This document shows positions 34,678 to 44,808 of a stretch of DNA of 64,000 nucleotides, piece after piece. A model generated the notes under the pieces. That model did not search any database, was not told where the DNA came from, and worked only from the letters and a program-made list of their open reading frames with translations. How positions within the stretch are numbered: the stretch's first letter is position 1; the number at the start of each line of letters is the position of its first letter. The stretch is from an uncultured Ruminococcus sp. (lineage in GTDB: Bacteria > Bacillota > Clostridia > Oscillospirales > Ruminococcaceae). The position numbers and the translations under genes were made by a program. Location: positions 62,001-126,000 of the forward strand of contig CAKSAK010000003.1 of the NCBI GenBank assembly GCA_934435205.1, in the 5' to 3' direction.

Positions 34678-36435
34678 ATGATAAAACTGCTTAAAAACAT
34701 GGGCAGGCGTGAGGTGCTTATGGCTGTTCTCTGTACGATCCTTGTACTGGGACAGGTGTATTTTGATCTGACCTTGCCTGACTATATGACAGACCTGACT
34801 ATGATGCTCAACACGGCAGGAAGCGAAACGTCTGATATACTGAACGTTGGACTTAAAATGCTGGGCTGCACCCTTGCCAGTGCCGCTCTTGCTATCGGCT
34901 GCGGCTATCTTTCATCAAAGACGGCTTCGGGCTTCAGCTACACAATAAGAGAAAAGCTTTTCAACCATGTTATGGATATGGGCAGTGAGGAGATGCAGGA
35001 CTTTTCCATACCTAGCCTTATAACAAGAACAACAAACGATATCACGCAAATACAGATGATAATATCAATGGGCTTGCAGATGATAATAAAATCTCCTATC
35101 ATGGCAGTGTGGGCTGTTATAAAGATACTTGGCAAGAGCTGGGAGCTTTCAGCGGTGACTGCGGCGTTCGTTGTGGTGATATGTGTATTCGTTCTTGCAG
35201 TTATGGCGACCTGCATACCGAGATTCCGTATCGTACAGAAACTTACTGATAAGATAAACCGTGTGGCAAGAGAGAACCTCACGGGAATAAACGTTGTTCA
35301 TGCCTTTAACGCTGAGAAATATCAGAACGACAAGTTCGATGTTCCAAGCAAGGATATGATGAACACACAGCTCAAAAACCAGAGAATGTTCGCACTTATG
35401 ATGCCTGTTATGAATATCGGCATGAATGGTCTTACACTTGCTATCTACTGGCTGGGCGCAGTGCTTATCCAGCAGATAGCCCTGACGGCTGTTCAGGATA
35501 GGATAACACTTTTTAGTAATGTTGTTGTTTTCAGCACATATGCCACATACGTTGTAATGTCATTTATGATGCTCGTTATGATATTCATGATGCTGCCTGC
35601 GGCTCAGGTCTCAGCAGAGCGTATCAACGAAGTGCTTGAGCGTGACGTAAACATAAAAGAGGGAAGCGTAAGCGAGGGAAAAGAGCAGGGCACTGTGGAG
35701 TTCAAAAACGTTTCATTCCGATATCCTCATGCTTCTGAGGACGAGCTGAGCAACATAAGCTTCGAGATAAACAAGGGTCAGACCCTTGCCATAATCGGTG
35801 CAACAGGAAGCGGCAAGACAACGCTTATAAGCCTTATACCAAGATTTTATGACGCAACAGACGGCGAAGTCCTTGTGGACGGCATAAACGTAAAAAACTA
35901 TAAGTTCGACACCCTTTATGACAAGCTTGGATATGTAACACAGAAGGCTGTGCTTTTTGCAGGAAGCATAAGAGAAAATGTTTTCTTTGGCGAGAGTGCC
36001 GCTCCTGAAACTGACGAGGAGCTTAAAAACGCTATTGAGCTTTCTCAGGCGGAGGAGTTTGTGGATAAGCTTCCTGACGGCACAGAGCATATGATATCAC
36101 AAATGGGCAGAAACGTTTCAGGCGGACAGAAACAGCGTTTGTCCATTGCTAGGGCATTGTCAAGAAAGCCTGAGATACTTGTATTTGATGACTCGTTCTC
36201 AGCCCTTGACTATAAGACAGACGCAAAGCTCAGAGAGGGTCTTAACGAAAAGCTTAAAGACACAACAAAGATAATCGTTGCACAGAGAATAAGCACTATC
36301 CGCCATGCAGACAAGATAATAGTCCTTGACCGTGGCGAGGCTGTGGGCATGGGCACTCATGAGGAGCTTATGAAAAACTGCGACGTATACAAAGAGATAG
36401 CACTTTCACAGCTCAGTGCGGCAGAGCTTGCGTAG
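34678..36435 (+). CDS. ABC exporter half-transporter A (degenerate Walker B)
   Basis: 585 residues. Six-helix type I exporter membrane domain (~1-310) and ATPase domain (~345-575) with Walker A GATGSGKTT, signature VSGGQKQRLSIARAL and Walker B ILVFDDSFSALD. The usual catalytic Glu after Walker B is Asp here, as in the inactive-site half of heterodimers such as BmrCD, LmrCD or TM287/288. Partners with the next gene. Confidence 0.93.
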   Translation: MIKLLKNMGRREVLMAVLCTILVLGQVYFDLTLPDYMTDLTMMLNTAGSETSDILNVGLKMLGCTLASAALAIGCGYLSSKTASGFSYTIREKLFNHVMDMGSEEMQDFSIPSLITRTTNDITQIQMIISMGLQMIIKSPIMAVWAVIKILGKSWELSAVTAAFVVVICVFVLAVMATCIPRFRIVQKLTDKINRVARENLTGINVVHAFNAEKYQNDKFDVPSKDMMNTQLKNQRMFALMMPVMNIGMNGLTLAIYWLGAVLIQQIALTAVQDRITLFSNVVVFSTYATYVVMSFMMLVMIFMMLPAAQVSAERINEVLERDVNIKEGSVSEGKEQGTVEFKNVSFRYPHASEDELSNISFEINKGQTLAIIGATGSGKTTLISLIPRFYDATDGEVLVDGINVKNYKFDTLYDKLGYVTQKAVLFAGSIRENVFFGESAAPETDEELKNAIELSQAEEFVDKLPDGTEHMISQMGRNVSGGQKQRLSIARALSRKPEILVFDDSFSALDYKTDAKLREGLNEKLKDTTKIIVAQRISTIRHADKIIVLDRGEAVGMGTHEELMKNCDVYKEIALSQLSAAELA

Positions 36436-36451
36436 AAAGGGGGACTGCACA

Positions 36452-38230
36452 ATGAGAAAATACGAAAAGGCTAGTAAGGGCGAAATGGCGTCCGCCATGA
36501 AAAAAATAATAGAATATATGAAAGGCAGTGTAGGTATCGTTGCCGTGGCATTGGTTCTTGCGGCATTGGGTGCGGTGCTGACTATCATAGGTCCTGACAA
36601 GGTGGGCGAGATAACCGACCTTATGGCAGACGGGCTTATGACAGGCATTGACCTTAAAGCGGTGGCAAGGGTAGGAATTTTCCTTGGAGCGATATATATT
36701 TCAAGCTCGCTTTTTACCTTTATTCAACAGTATATAATGGCGACAGTCACCCTGAAAATGTCATACAGAATGAGAAGTGACCTTTCAAGAAAGATAAACT
36801 GCGTTCCGCAGAAATATTTCAACTCACATTCACAGGGCGATATACTCAGCCGTATCACAAATGATGTATCAACTTTGCAGCAGGGTCTTACAAACAGTCT
36901 TCCGACCATAATCAGTGCGGCGGCACAGTTTGTGGGCTGTCTTATAATGATGTTCGTTACAGAATGGCGACTTGCGCTCATCTCACTGTTCATCACATTC
37001 TTGGGACTTTTCCTGATAGTTTTCATAATGTCAAGATCACAGAAGTTCTTCCTCGACAGACAGGAAAGCCTTGGTAAGCTAAACGGCTATGTTGAGGAGA
37101 TGTATTCAGGTCACGAGGTTGTAAGGATATCCCGTGGAGCAGACAATGTAAAGAAACATTTCGGCGGACTTAACGAAGCTGTTTACAACGCAAACTGGAA
37201 GTCACAGTTTCTGTCAGGCATCATGCAGCCGCTTATGAACGTTATCGGAAACCTTGCATATGTCGCAGTGTGCGTTTTCGGCTCAGTTCTTGCCCTTAAC
37301 GGCACTATAAAGTTCGGAGTTATAATCTCCTTTATACTCTATGTAAGACTTTTCACATCACCTCTTGGTCAGATAGCTCAGGGCATGACAAATATGCAGA
37401 CAGCTTCCGCCTCGGCTCAGAGAATATTTGACTTTATCGAAAGCGAGGAACTTCCAGACGAGAGCGACAAGAGCAGTGAAATGCCTGAGGTAAAGGGCAA
37501 TGTAAGCTTTGAAAATGTTCGTTTCAGCTATCCTGATACTCCTGACAAGGTGATAATAAAGAACTTCTCCGCAGAGGTAAAGGCAGGTCAGAAGGTGGCT
37601 ATCGTTGGACCTACCGGTGCAGGCAAGACCACTATGGTAAATCTGCTTATGAGATTTTTCGAGATAAACAGCGGAAGTATCTCCATAGACGGCACGCCTA
37701 TATCACAGCTAAGCCGTGAAACTGTACATAATATGTTCAGCATGGTTTTGCAGGACACTTGGCTTTTTGAGGGAACTGTAAGAGAAAATCTAGTATACAA
37801 CATGGAGGGCATAAGCGACGAGTCTCTTGAAAGAGTGTGCAAAGCCTGCGGTCTTGATAAGTTCGTTCATACGCTTCCTGAGGGCTTTGACACAGTGCTT
37901 TCTGAAAGCGTGGCAATATCCGCAGGACAGAAACAGCTTCTCACTATCGCAAGGGCAATGCTCCAGAATGCGCCTATGCTCATACTCGATGAAGCAACAT
38001 CTTCCGTTGATACGAGAACGGAGCTTCTTATCCAAAGGGCAATGGATAAGCTTACAAAGGGCAGAACGAGCTTTGTTATCGCACACAGGCTTTCAACTAT
38101 CAAAAACGCAGACCTGATACTTGTTATGCGTGACGGAGACGTAATAGAAAGCGGTGACCATGAAACGCTTATGGCAAAGGGCGGATTTTACGCCGAGCTT
38201 TATAACAGCCAGTTCGATCAGGCTTCATAA
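36452..38230 (+). CDS. ABC exporter half-transporter B (canonical Walker B)
   Basis: 592 residues from ATG 36452 (GAAAGGGGG upstream). Membrane domain with an N-terminal extension, ATPase domain with GPTGAGKTT, signature ISAGQKQLLTIARAM (deviates from LSGGQ) and Walker B LILDEATSSVD (canonical Glu). The odd signature pairs with the degenerate Walker B of the partner, which makes one composite ATP site inactive. Multidrug or lipid efflux is inferred from the MarR context. Confidence 0.93.
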   Translation: MRKYEKASKGEMASAMKKIIEYMKGSVGIVAVALVLAALGAVLTIIGPDKVGEITDLMADGLMTGIDLKAVARVGIFLGAIYISSSLFTFIQQYIMATVTLKMSYRMRSDLSRKINCVPQKYFNSHSQGDILSRITNDVSTLQQGLTNSLPTIISAAAQFVGCLIMMFVTEWRLALISLFITFLGLFLIVFIMSRSQKFFLDRQESLGKLNGYVEEMYSGHEVVRISRGADNVKKHFGGLNEAVYNANWKSQFLSGIMQPLMNVIGNLAYVAVCVFGSVLALNGTIKFGVIISFILYVRLFTSPLGQIAQGMTNMQTASASAQRIFDFIESEELPDESDKSSEMPEVKGNVSFENVRFSYPDTPDKVIIKNFSAEVKAGQKVAIVGPTGAGKTTMVNLLMRFFEINSGSISIDGTPISQLSRETVHNMFSMVLQDTWLFEGTVRENLVYNMEGISDESLERVCKACGLDKFVHTLPEGFDTVLSESVAISAGQKQLLTIARAMLQNAPMLILDEATSSVDTRTELLIQRAMDKLTKGRTSFVIAHRLSTIKNADLILVMRDGDVIESGDHETLMAKGGFYAELYNSQFDQAS

Positions 38231-38249
38231 AGCAGGCTTTTATATGCAG

Positions 38250-38289
38250 AGCGCACGGCTTTTACGGCTGTGCGCTTTGTGCTTTTTTT
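38250..38289 (+). terminator. Terminator of the marR-ABC operon
   Basis: AGCGCACGGC / GCTGTGCGCT stem (one GU), then TTGTGCTTTTTTT. Confidence 0.85.
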
Positions 38290-38372
38290 ACTAAAATGGG
38301 TGTGACAGTGGTGTGGCTGTGTTGAAAAATGACAATAAAGTGTATTTTATTTCTTAAAATCAGATATTTCAC

Positions 38373-38401
38373 TTGACTAATCCGTATTAAAATGGTATGA
38401 T
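38373..38401 (+). promoter_or_regulatory. Promoter of lysA
   Basis: TTGACT (38373-38378), 17 bp, TATGAT (38396-38401). AGAAGGA lies before ATG 38460. Confidence 0.75.
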
Positions 38402-38459
38402 AAATATGTATTTTTATTAATGTATGTAAAATATATTTTAGCAGAAGGATTGATATATA

Positions 38460-39734
38460 ATGAAAACACCATTTATAACCAAGGAAAAGGCTGAGGAGAT
38501 AATCAAGCAGTATCCTACACCTTTTCATATCTACGACGAAAAGGGTATCAGACAGAGAGCCAGAGATCTTTACAAGGCATTTAGCTGGAACAAAGGCTTC
38601 AAAGAGTATTTCGCTGTAAAGGCTACCCCTAACCCATTCATTTTGAAAATACTCAAGGAAGAGGGCTGCGGCGTTGACTGTTCTTCTCTTACTGAGCTTA
38701 TGATGAGCGACTGCTGCGGATTCAGCGGAAGCGACATCATGTTTTCTTCAAACGTAACCCCAAAGGCTGATTTTCTCAAGGCTAGAGAGCTTGGCGCTTA
38801 TATCAACCTTGACGATTTCACACATATAGATTATCTTGACGACCTTTGCGGCATTCCTGAAACTATCTGCTGCCGTTTCAATCCGGGCGGACATTTCGAG
38901 ATAGAAACTCAGATAATGGACAACCCTGGTGAGGCTAAGTACGGCTTTACAAGAGAGCAGCTTTTCGAGGGCTTCAAGATACTTCAGCAGAAAGGCGCAA
39001 AGCATTTCGGACTGCACGCATTCCTTGCTTCAAACACTGTTTCAAACGCTTATTATCCAAAGCTTGCAAGAATACTTTTCGAGCTTGCTGTTGAGCTTCA
39101 CGAAAAGACAGGCGCAGACATCAAGTTCGTAAATCTTTCAGGCGGCGTTGGTATAGCATATGAGCCTGACAAGCCGCAGAATGATATCTTCGCTATCGGT
39201 GAGGGCGTTCGTAAGGCATTTGAGGATATTATGGTTCCTGCCGGTCTTGGTGACGTTGCTATCTTCACAGAGCTTGGCAGATATATGCTCGCTCCGTTTG
39301 GTCATCTGGTTGCTACCTGCACACATCATAAGCATACTTATAAGGAGTATGTTGGACTTGACGCTTGTGCCTGCAACCTTATGCGTCCTGCTATGTACGG
39401 TTCATATCATCACATTACTGTTCTTGGCAAGGAGAACGCTCCATGCGACCACAAGTATGACGTAACTGGCGGTCTTTGCGAGAACAACGATAAGTTTGCC
39501 ATCGACAGAATGTTGCCTGAGATAGACACAGGCGATATAATCGTTATCCACGACACAGGCGCACACGGCTTCTCGATGGGCTACAACTACAACGGAAAGC
39601 TCCGTTCAGCAGAGATACTTCTCCATGAGGACGGCTCATTCGACATGATAAGACGTGCCGAAACTCCTGCTGACTATTTCGCAACATTTGATTTCACTGA
39701 TATTTTCGATAAATATACAAAGAATAATAAGTAA
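38460..39734 (+). CDS. lysA: Diaminopimelate decarboxylase-type PLP enzyme
   Basis: 424 residues. Alanine-racemase-like fold: PLP lysine in YFAVKATPNP (~51-60), phosphate-binding SGGVGIAYEP (~227), and the cross-subunit active-site Cys region GGLCENNDKF (~338). It decarboxylates meso-diaminopimelate to lysine in the known pathway. The sequence is of the subgroup common in Clostridia, and a related substrate cannot be excluded. Monocistronic, with its own promoter and terminator. Confidence 0.87.
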   Translation: MKTPFITKEKAEEIIKQYPTPFHIYDEKGIRQRARDLYKAFSWNKGFKEYFAVKATPNPFILKILKEEGCGVDCSSLTELMMSDCCGFSGSDIMFSSNVTPKADFLKARELGAYINLDDFTHIDYLDDLCGIPETICCRFNPGGHFEIETQIMDNPGEAKYGFTREQLFEGFKILQQKGAKHFGLHAFLASNTVSNAYYPKLARILFELAVELHEKTGADIKFVNLSGGVGIAYEPDKPQNDIFAIGEGVRKAFEDIMVPAGLGDVAIFTELGRYMLAPFGHLVATCTHHKHTYKEYVGLDACACNLMRPAMYGSYHHITVLGKENAPCDHKYDVTGGLCENNDKFAIDRMLPEIDTGDIIVIHDTGAHGFSMGYNYNGKLRSAEILLHEDGSFDMIRRAETPADYFATFDFTDIFDKYTKNNK

Positions 39735-39743
39735 TGACGCTTA

Positions 39744-39781
39744 GATCCACAGGGAATTTCTCTGTGGGTCTTGCTGTTTTT
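39744..39781 (+). terminator. Terminator after lysA
   Basis: GATCCACAG / CTGTGGGTC stem, then a T-rich tail (TTGCTGTTTTT). Confidence 0.75.
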
Positions 39782-39833
39782 GGGGCGTTTGGTGAGCAAA
39801 TATTAAAAAAATCGGAATTTATGTGATTTTTGC

Positions 39834-39862
39834 TTGCAAAATAGTATGAGATGTAGTATAAT
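39834..39862 (+). promoter_or_regulatory. Promoter of gatCAB-aspS
   Basis: TTGCAA (39834-39839), 17 bp, TATAAT (39857-39862). Confidence 0.8.
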
Positions 39863-39932
39863 ATTAAATTGAATTGGTGTATTTTTGCACCTAAGGCGTT
39901 GCCTTAATATTAAGAAAGGTCAGGGATTATAT

Positions 39933-40211
39933 ATGGATTTGAACATGGTCAAGTATCTGGCAGAGCTTAGCAAGCTGGAATATTCCGATAAAGAGCTTGC
40001 AGCCACAGCCGAGCAGATGACTGATATTATTGATCTTATGGATACCGTAAAGGAAATCGACATTACCTATGACGATCTCAAGGACAATCATGATGTTTAC
40101 CTCAACGATCTTAGAAAAGACGAGGTCATCGAATCTATGCCTACTTCGAAGGTCCTTTCAAATGCAGTGAATACAAACAACTGCTTTGTAGTGCCTAAGG
40201 TCGTAGAGTAA
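39933..40211 (+). CDS. gatC: Asp/Glu-tRNA amidotransferase subunit C
   Basis: 92 residues from ATG 39933 (AAAGGTCAGGG upstream). The typical GatC pattern LAELSKLEYSDKELAATAEQ is followed by LRKDEVIESMPTSKVLSNA. GatC clamps GatA to GatB. First gene of gatC-gatA-gatB/aspS. Confidence 0.93.
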   Translation: MDLNMVKYLAELSKLEYSDKELAATAEQMTDIIDLMDTVKEIDITYDDLKDNHDVYLNDLRKDEVIESMPTSKVLSNAVNTNNCFVVPKVVE

Positions 40212-40236
40212 ATTTAACAGGAAGGTAGTGTGAAAT

Positions 40237-41685
40237 TTGGACGTTTCTTCAATGAAAATCCGTGATATGCGTAAGGCTCTTGACAGTAAGGAAATTTCCG
40301 CTAAAGAGCTTGCACAGACATATTTTGAGAGAATAAAGAAATATGACGATAAAGTAAAGAGCTTTATCACTGTTACTGAGGAAAAGGCTCTGGAGCAGGC
40401 TGAAAAGGCTCAGGCTGTTATCGATAAGGGCGAAGCAAAGGCTCTCACAGGAATACCTGTGGCAGTAAAGGACAATATCTGTACGGAGGGCGTAAAGACC
40501 ACCTGTGCGTCAAAAATGCTTGAAAACTTCGTTCCGCCTTATAATGCGACCGTTATGGAAAAGCTTGACGCTGAAAATATCGTAATGCTCGGCAAGACTT
40601 CCATGGACGAGTTCGCAATGGGAGGCTCTACACAGACCTCCGCTTTTGCAAAGACAAAGAATCCTTATGATCTTGACCGTGTACCTGGTGGCTCATCAGG
40701 CGGATCTGCTGCGGCTGTCGCTGCGGGACTTGCACCTGCTGCTCTTGGTACTGATACAGGCGGATCTATCAGACAGCCTGCTGCTTTCTGCGGCGTAACA
40801 GGTATCAAGCCAACATACAGCAGAGTTTCAAGATTTGGTCTTGTGGCTTTCGCTTCATCTCTTGACCAGATAGGCTCTATAGGTCTTGACGCTCATGACT
40901 GCGCAATACTTCTTAACGAGATATGCGGCTATGACTTCCATGACGGCACAAGCTCAAAGCTTGAAGTGCCTGACTTCACTGCAAAGATAGGCGAGTCAAT
41001 GAAGGGCATGAAGATAGCACTCCCTAAGGAGTTCTATGCAGAGGGCATCAATGATGAGGTAAAGGCTGCTGTGCTCAAGGCTGCTGAGGAATATAAGGCA
41101 ATGGGTGCTGAGCTTATCGAGTGTTCTATGCCGTCGCTTAAGTATGCTGTTCCTTGTTATTATCTTCTTGCCTGTGCTGAGGCGGCTTCAAACCTGTCAA
41201 GATATGACGGTATCAAGTACGGCCACAGAACGGCTACAGCCGACAGCTATGAGGAGCTTATAATCAAGTCACGTTCAGAGGGCTTCGGCGAGGAAGTAAA
41301 GAGAAGAATACTTCTTGGAAACTATTGTCTGTCTAGCGGATATTATGACGCTTATTACAGAAAGGCAATGGCTCTCAGACAGCTTATAAGAAAAGAATAC
41401 AACGATATATTCGAGAAGTGCGACGTTATTCTTACGCCGACAACTCCTGCTGTTGCATACAGCCCTGAGATGACTTCCGACCCTGTTCAGATGTATCAGG
41501 CTGATATATGCACAGTTACAGTAAATATCGCAGGTCTGCCTGCAATATCAACTCCTTGCGGCTATGACAGCAAGGGTATGCCTATCGGTATGTCTGTTAT
41601 AGGCAGAAAGTTCGACGAGGCAACTATCATCAAGACTGCCGACGCATACGAAAAGGGCTTCAAGCCTGTTGCGCCAAAGCTTTAA
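40237..41685 (+). CDS. gatA: Asp/Glu-tRNA amidotransferase subunit A
   Basis: 482 residues from TTG 40237 (AGGAAGG upstream); ATG 40252 is an alternative. Amidase-signature enzyme with the Ser-cisSer-Lys triad visible in VAVKDNICTEG (Lys) and GGSSGGSAAAVAAG / GTDTGGSIRQPA. It releases ammonia from Gln for transamidation of Asp-tRNA(Asn) or Glu-tRNA(Gln). Confidence 0.96.
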   Translation: MDVSSMKIRDMRKALDSKEISAKELAQTYFERIKKYDDKVKSFITVTEEKALEQAEKAQAVIDKGEAKALTGIPVAVKDNICTEGVKTTCASKMLENFVPPYNATVMEKLDAENIVMLGKTSMDEFAMGGSTQTSAFAKTKNPYDLDRVPGGSSGGSAAAVAAGLAPAALGTDTGGSIRQPAAFCGVTGIKPTYSRVSRFGLVAFASSLDQIGSIGLDAHDCAILLNEICGYDFHDGTSSKLEVPDFTAKIGESMKGMKIALPKEFYAEGINDEVKAAVLKAAEEYKAMGAELIECSMPSLKYAVPCYYLLACAEAASNLSRYDGIKYGHRTATADSYEELIIKSRSEGFGEEVKRRILLGNYCLSSGYYDAYYRKAMALRQLIRKEYNDIFEKCDVILTPTTPAVAYSPEMTSDPVQMYQADICTVTVNIAGLPAISTPCGYDSKGMPIGMSVIGRKFDEATIIKTADAYEKGFKPVAPKL

Positions 41686-41699
41686 GGGAGGTAAGACAA

Positions 41700-44573
41700 A
41701 TGGAAAAATGGAGAACGGTCATCGGCCTTGAGATCCACGCCGAGCTGCTTACCAAAACTAAGATCTTTTGTAACTGCTCCGCTGAGTTCGGAGGTGCGCC
41801 AAATACTAGATGCTGCCCTGTATGTACAGGTATGCCTGGTACTCTGCCTATCATCAATCAGCAGGCTGTAGAGTATGCTGTAAAGGCAGGCTATGCGCTC
41901 AACTGCGGTATCAACAAGTTTTCAGTATTCGACAGAAAGAACTACTTCTATCCTGACCTGCCAAAGGCATATCAGATATCACAGCTTTACAGACCTATCG
42001 TAGGTCCTGGCTATGTGCCTATCGAGGTGAACGGTCAGAAAAAGAATATCAGAATAAACCATATCCACCTTGAGGAAGACGCCGGTAAGCTCGTTCATGA
42101 CGCTTTCAACGGAATCTCAATGGCTGACTATAACAGATGCGGAATCCCGCTTATCGAGATAGTTACTGAGCCTGACATCGCTTCCGCAGAAGAAGCAATG
42201 GCTTTCGTTGAGCAGATTTCTCTGCTTTTGCAGTATGCAGGCGTTTGCGACTGTAAAATGGAGCAAGGCTCACTGAGATGTGACGTTAATATCTCTCTTA
42301 TGAGACCTGACGCTACTGAGTTCGGTACTCGTGCGGAGATAAAGAACATCAACTCTATCAAGTCTGTTGGCAGAGCTATCAAGTATGAGGAAAAGAGACA
42401 GGCACTTCTTCTTGAAGCTGGCAAAAAGGTAGTTCAGGAAACAAGACGTTACAACGCAAACAGAGATAAGACAACTTCAATGCGTACAAAGGAAAACGCT
42501 AACGACTATCGTTATTTCCCAGAGCCTGATATTCTTCAGGTAAACCTTACTGACGCTCAGCTTGATGAGATAAAGGCTAAGCTCCCTGAAATGCCAAGCA
42601 GCAGATTCAAGAGATACACTGAGGAATACGGCATTTCTGAGATAGACGCAAAAACGCTTATCCAAACAAAGATAATCTCAGATTTCTTTGAGACTGCACT
42701 TAAGAGATATAACAATCCTAAGAGCGTGGCTGTGTTCATTCTCGGTGAGTTTATGAGAAGAGTAAATCTGGGTGAGATAGATATAAACAATATCAGCTTC
42801 ACACCTGAGGAGTTTGCAGAGCTTGTTGAAATGGCTGATACAGAAAAGGTATCAAAGAACGACGCTAAGACCGTGTTCAGAGCAATGGTAGAAGAGGGCG
42901 GCAAGCCTATGGACATTGCTAAGAGCAAGGGTATGATTATCACTGTGGATACTGCAAAGGTAGAGGCAGGCGTTGACGAGATACTTGCCGCAAATGCCGC
43001 ACAGGTAGAGCAGTATAAGAACGGTGAAACAAAGGTATTCGGCTTTATCATGGGTCAGTGTACAAAGGCTCTCAAGGGCGTTGCAACACCTAAGATAATC
43101 AAGGAAGTTCTTGAAAGCAAGCTGAAAGCTGCTGCCGCAAGTGCCGCTGCCGACAATGAGAAGAAAGAGGACGTTAAGGACAACGTTATAGATACTTCAA
43201 AGCTCACAAAGTATGAGAACGCTGATAAGTATAAGCCTGAAAGCAACGGCAAAATGCTTATGATAGACACAGCCGATGTAAAGAAAGAATTCATGCTTGC
43301 TGACGCTGAGGCTAATATGGGCAAGGAAGTTGAGTTCTCAGGCTGCGTTCACAGAATAAAGAACATGGGAAGCATTGCCTTTATCGTTGTAAGAACTTCA
43401 AGAGATGTTATCCAGACAGTTTACTCTGCCGACAACTGCAAGGATTCTATCGAGGGTCTGAGAGAGGGCTACTTTGTAAACGTAAAGGGTATCGTTAAGG
43501 AAAATCCTAAGGATTTCAACGGTCTTGAAATAGAACTTGATTCTATCAAGCTTATCTCAACAAACGCCGCTGAACTTCCTTTGAAGATATCACAGGGCAG
43601 ACTTAACTGCACAATAGAAGTAAACCTTGACAATCGTGCGGCTTCACTGAGAAACCCATACGAGAGAGCTATATTCAAGCTCCAGGAGGGTCTTGTTCAG
43701 GGTATGCACAAGTTCATGCAGGCAAACAACTTCACTGAGATACATTCGCCAAAGATAGTTGCACAGGGTGCTGAGGGCGGCGCTAACATCTTCCGTCTTG
43801 ACTATTTCGGCAAGTCTGCGTTCCTTAACCAGTCACCGCAGTTCTATAAGCAAATGGCTGTGGCATTCTTTGACAGAGTTTATGAGATAGCTCCTGTATA
43901 CAGAGCTGAAAAGCACGCTACTTCACGTCATATCAACGAGTATATCGGTCTTGACTTTGAAATGGGCTATATCGACAGTATGTATGACGTTATGAAAATG
44001 GAGATAGCAATGCTCAGATCCATTTTCGAGTATATCAAGGAGAACTATCAGAACGAGCTGAGAATACTTGACGCTGACGTTCCTGAGATAAAGGAAGTTC
44101 CGTCTATCAAGTTTGCTGACGCTATCGAGCTGCTGAGAGGCGGCGAGGGAAGCGGCAAGAAGTTTGATCTTGACCCTGAGGACGAGGTAAACCTCGGCAA
44201 GTATGCGAAGGAAAAGTACGATTCAGACTTTATCTTTGTTACACACTTCCCATCATCAAAGCCTCCTTTCTATGCAATGAACTCCAGGGAAGACCCAAGA
44301 GAGGCATACAAGTTCGACCTGCTGTTCAGAGGACTTGAGATAACCTCAGGCGGTCAGAGAATACACGATTACAACGAGCAGGTAGAGAAGATGAAGGCTC
44401 AGGGACTTGACCCTGCTGACTTCAAGAACTATCTTGAGGCTCACAAGTATGGTCTGCCACCTCATGGTGGACTTGGTATCGGTCTTGAAAGACTTCTCAT
44501 GAAGCTTCTTAACAAGAACAATATCAGGGAAACATCACTGTTCCCAAGAGATATCAACAGACTTCTTCCATAG
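41700..44573 (+). CDS. gatB-aspS: GatB fused to archaeal-type aspartyl-tRNA synthetase
   Basis: 957 residues. Residues ~1-480 are a full GatB: EIHAELLTKTKIFC, RKNYFYPDLPKAYQISQ, NRCGIPLIEIVTEPDI, and the C-terminal helical tail ending KVFGFIMGQCTKA. An Ala/Lys/Glu-rich linker (~480-520) leads into a class IIb synthetase: OB-fold anticodon domain (~525-640), motif 2 EIAPVYRAEKH, FEMGYIDSMYDVM and motif 3 GIGLERLLMKLL. The AspRS part has the short archaeal/eukaryal build without the bacterial insertion, expected to be non-discriminating. One frame throughout and no internal ribosome site at the junction. Confidence 0.93.
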   Translation: MEKWRTVIGLEIHAELLTKTKIFCNCSAEFGGAPNTRCCPVCTGMPGTLPIINQQAVEYAVKAGYALNCGINKFSVFDRKNYFYPDLPKAYQISQLYRPIVGPGYVPIEVNGQKKNIRINHIHLEEDAGKLVHDAFNGISMADYNRCGIPLIEIVTEPDIASAEEAMAFVEQISLLLQYAGVCDCKMEQGSLRCDVNISLMRPDATEFGTRAEIKNINSIKSVGRAIKYEEKRQALLLEAGKKVVQETRRYNANRDKTTSMRTKENANDYRYFPEPDILQVNLTDAQLDEIKAKLPEMPSSRFKRYTEEYGISEIDAKTLIQTKIISDFFETALKRYNNPKSVAVFILGEFMRRVNLGEIDINNISFTPEEFAELVEMADTEKVSKNDAKTVFRAMVEEGGKPMDIAKSKGMIITVDTAKVEAGVDEILAANAAQVEQYKNGETKVFGFIMGQCTKALKGVATPKIIKEVLESKLKAAAASAAADNEKKEDVKDNVIDTSKLTKYENADKYKPESNGKMLMIDTADVKKEFMLADAEANMGKEVEFSGCVHRIKNMGSIAFIVVRTSRDVIQTVYSADNCKDSIEGLREGYFVNVKGIVKENPKDFNGLEIELDSIKLISTNAAELPLKISQGRLNCTIEVNLDNRAASLRNPYERAIFKLQEGLVQGMHKFMQANNFTEIHSPKIVAQGAEGGANIFRLDYFGKSAFLNQSPQFYKQMAVAFFDRVYEIAPVYRAEKHATSRHINEYIGLDFEMGYIDSMYDVMKMEIAMLRSIFEYIKENYQNELRILDADVPEIKEVPSIKFADAIELLRGGEGSGKKFDLDPEDEVNLGKYAKEKYDSDFIFVTHFPSSKPPFYAMNSREDPREAYKFDLLFRGLEITSGGQRIHDYNEQVEKMKAQGLDPADFKNYLEAHKYGLPPHGGLGIGLERLLMKLLNKNNIRETSLFPRDINRLLP

Positions 44574-44591
44574 TCTGCAAATATGTTTATC

Positions 44592-44627
44592 AAAGAACGG
44601 ACGGGTTTTCTGTCCGTTCTTTTTTTT
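44592..44627 (+). terminator. Terminator of gatCAB-aspS
   Basis: 11-bp stem AAAGAACGGAC / GTCCGTTCTTT followed by a T-run. Confidence 0.9.
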
Positions 44628-44689
44628 GTAGGTGCGATCTGAGGTCGCCCGCATATCACCATGCCATTTTTATGTTTTTTTGCTTGGCG

Positions 44690-44735
44690 ATAAGACGAAA
44701 AACGGGACGTCGGGGGCGCCGTCCCCTACAGTATT
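44690..44735. repeat. GC-rich palindromic intergenic element
   Basis: GACGAAAAACGGGACG...CGTCCC with a GGGGGCGCCGTCCCC core: a 6-bp GGGACG/CGTCCC hairpin much richer in GC than its surroundings, in a 230-bp gap. This resembles REP-like intergenic repeats of gut Clostridia, as I recall them. Only one copy lies in this window. Confidence 0.4.
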
Positions 44736-44808
44736 TGAATATAAGCTGAATATTTGTCCAATAAGAATAGTATAATTCATTGATGATCTATTCGGAGGGC
44801 TGATATTC

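Noticed and set aside
44690..44735. A second rho-independent terminator
   Set aside because: GC-rich hairpin lacks a T-run on either strand; treated as an intergenic repeat-like element.
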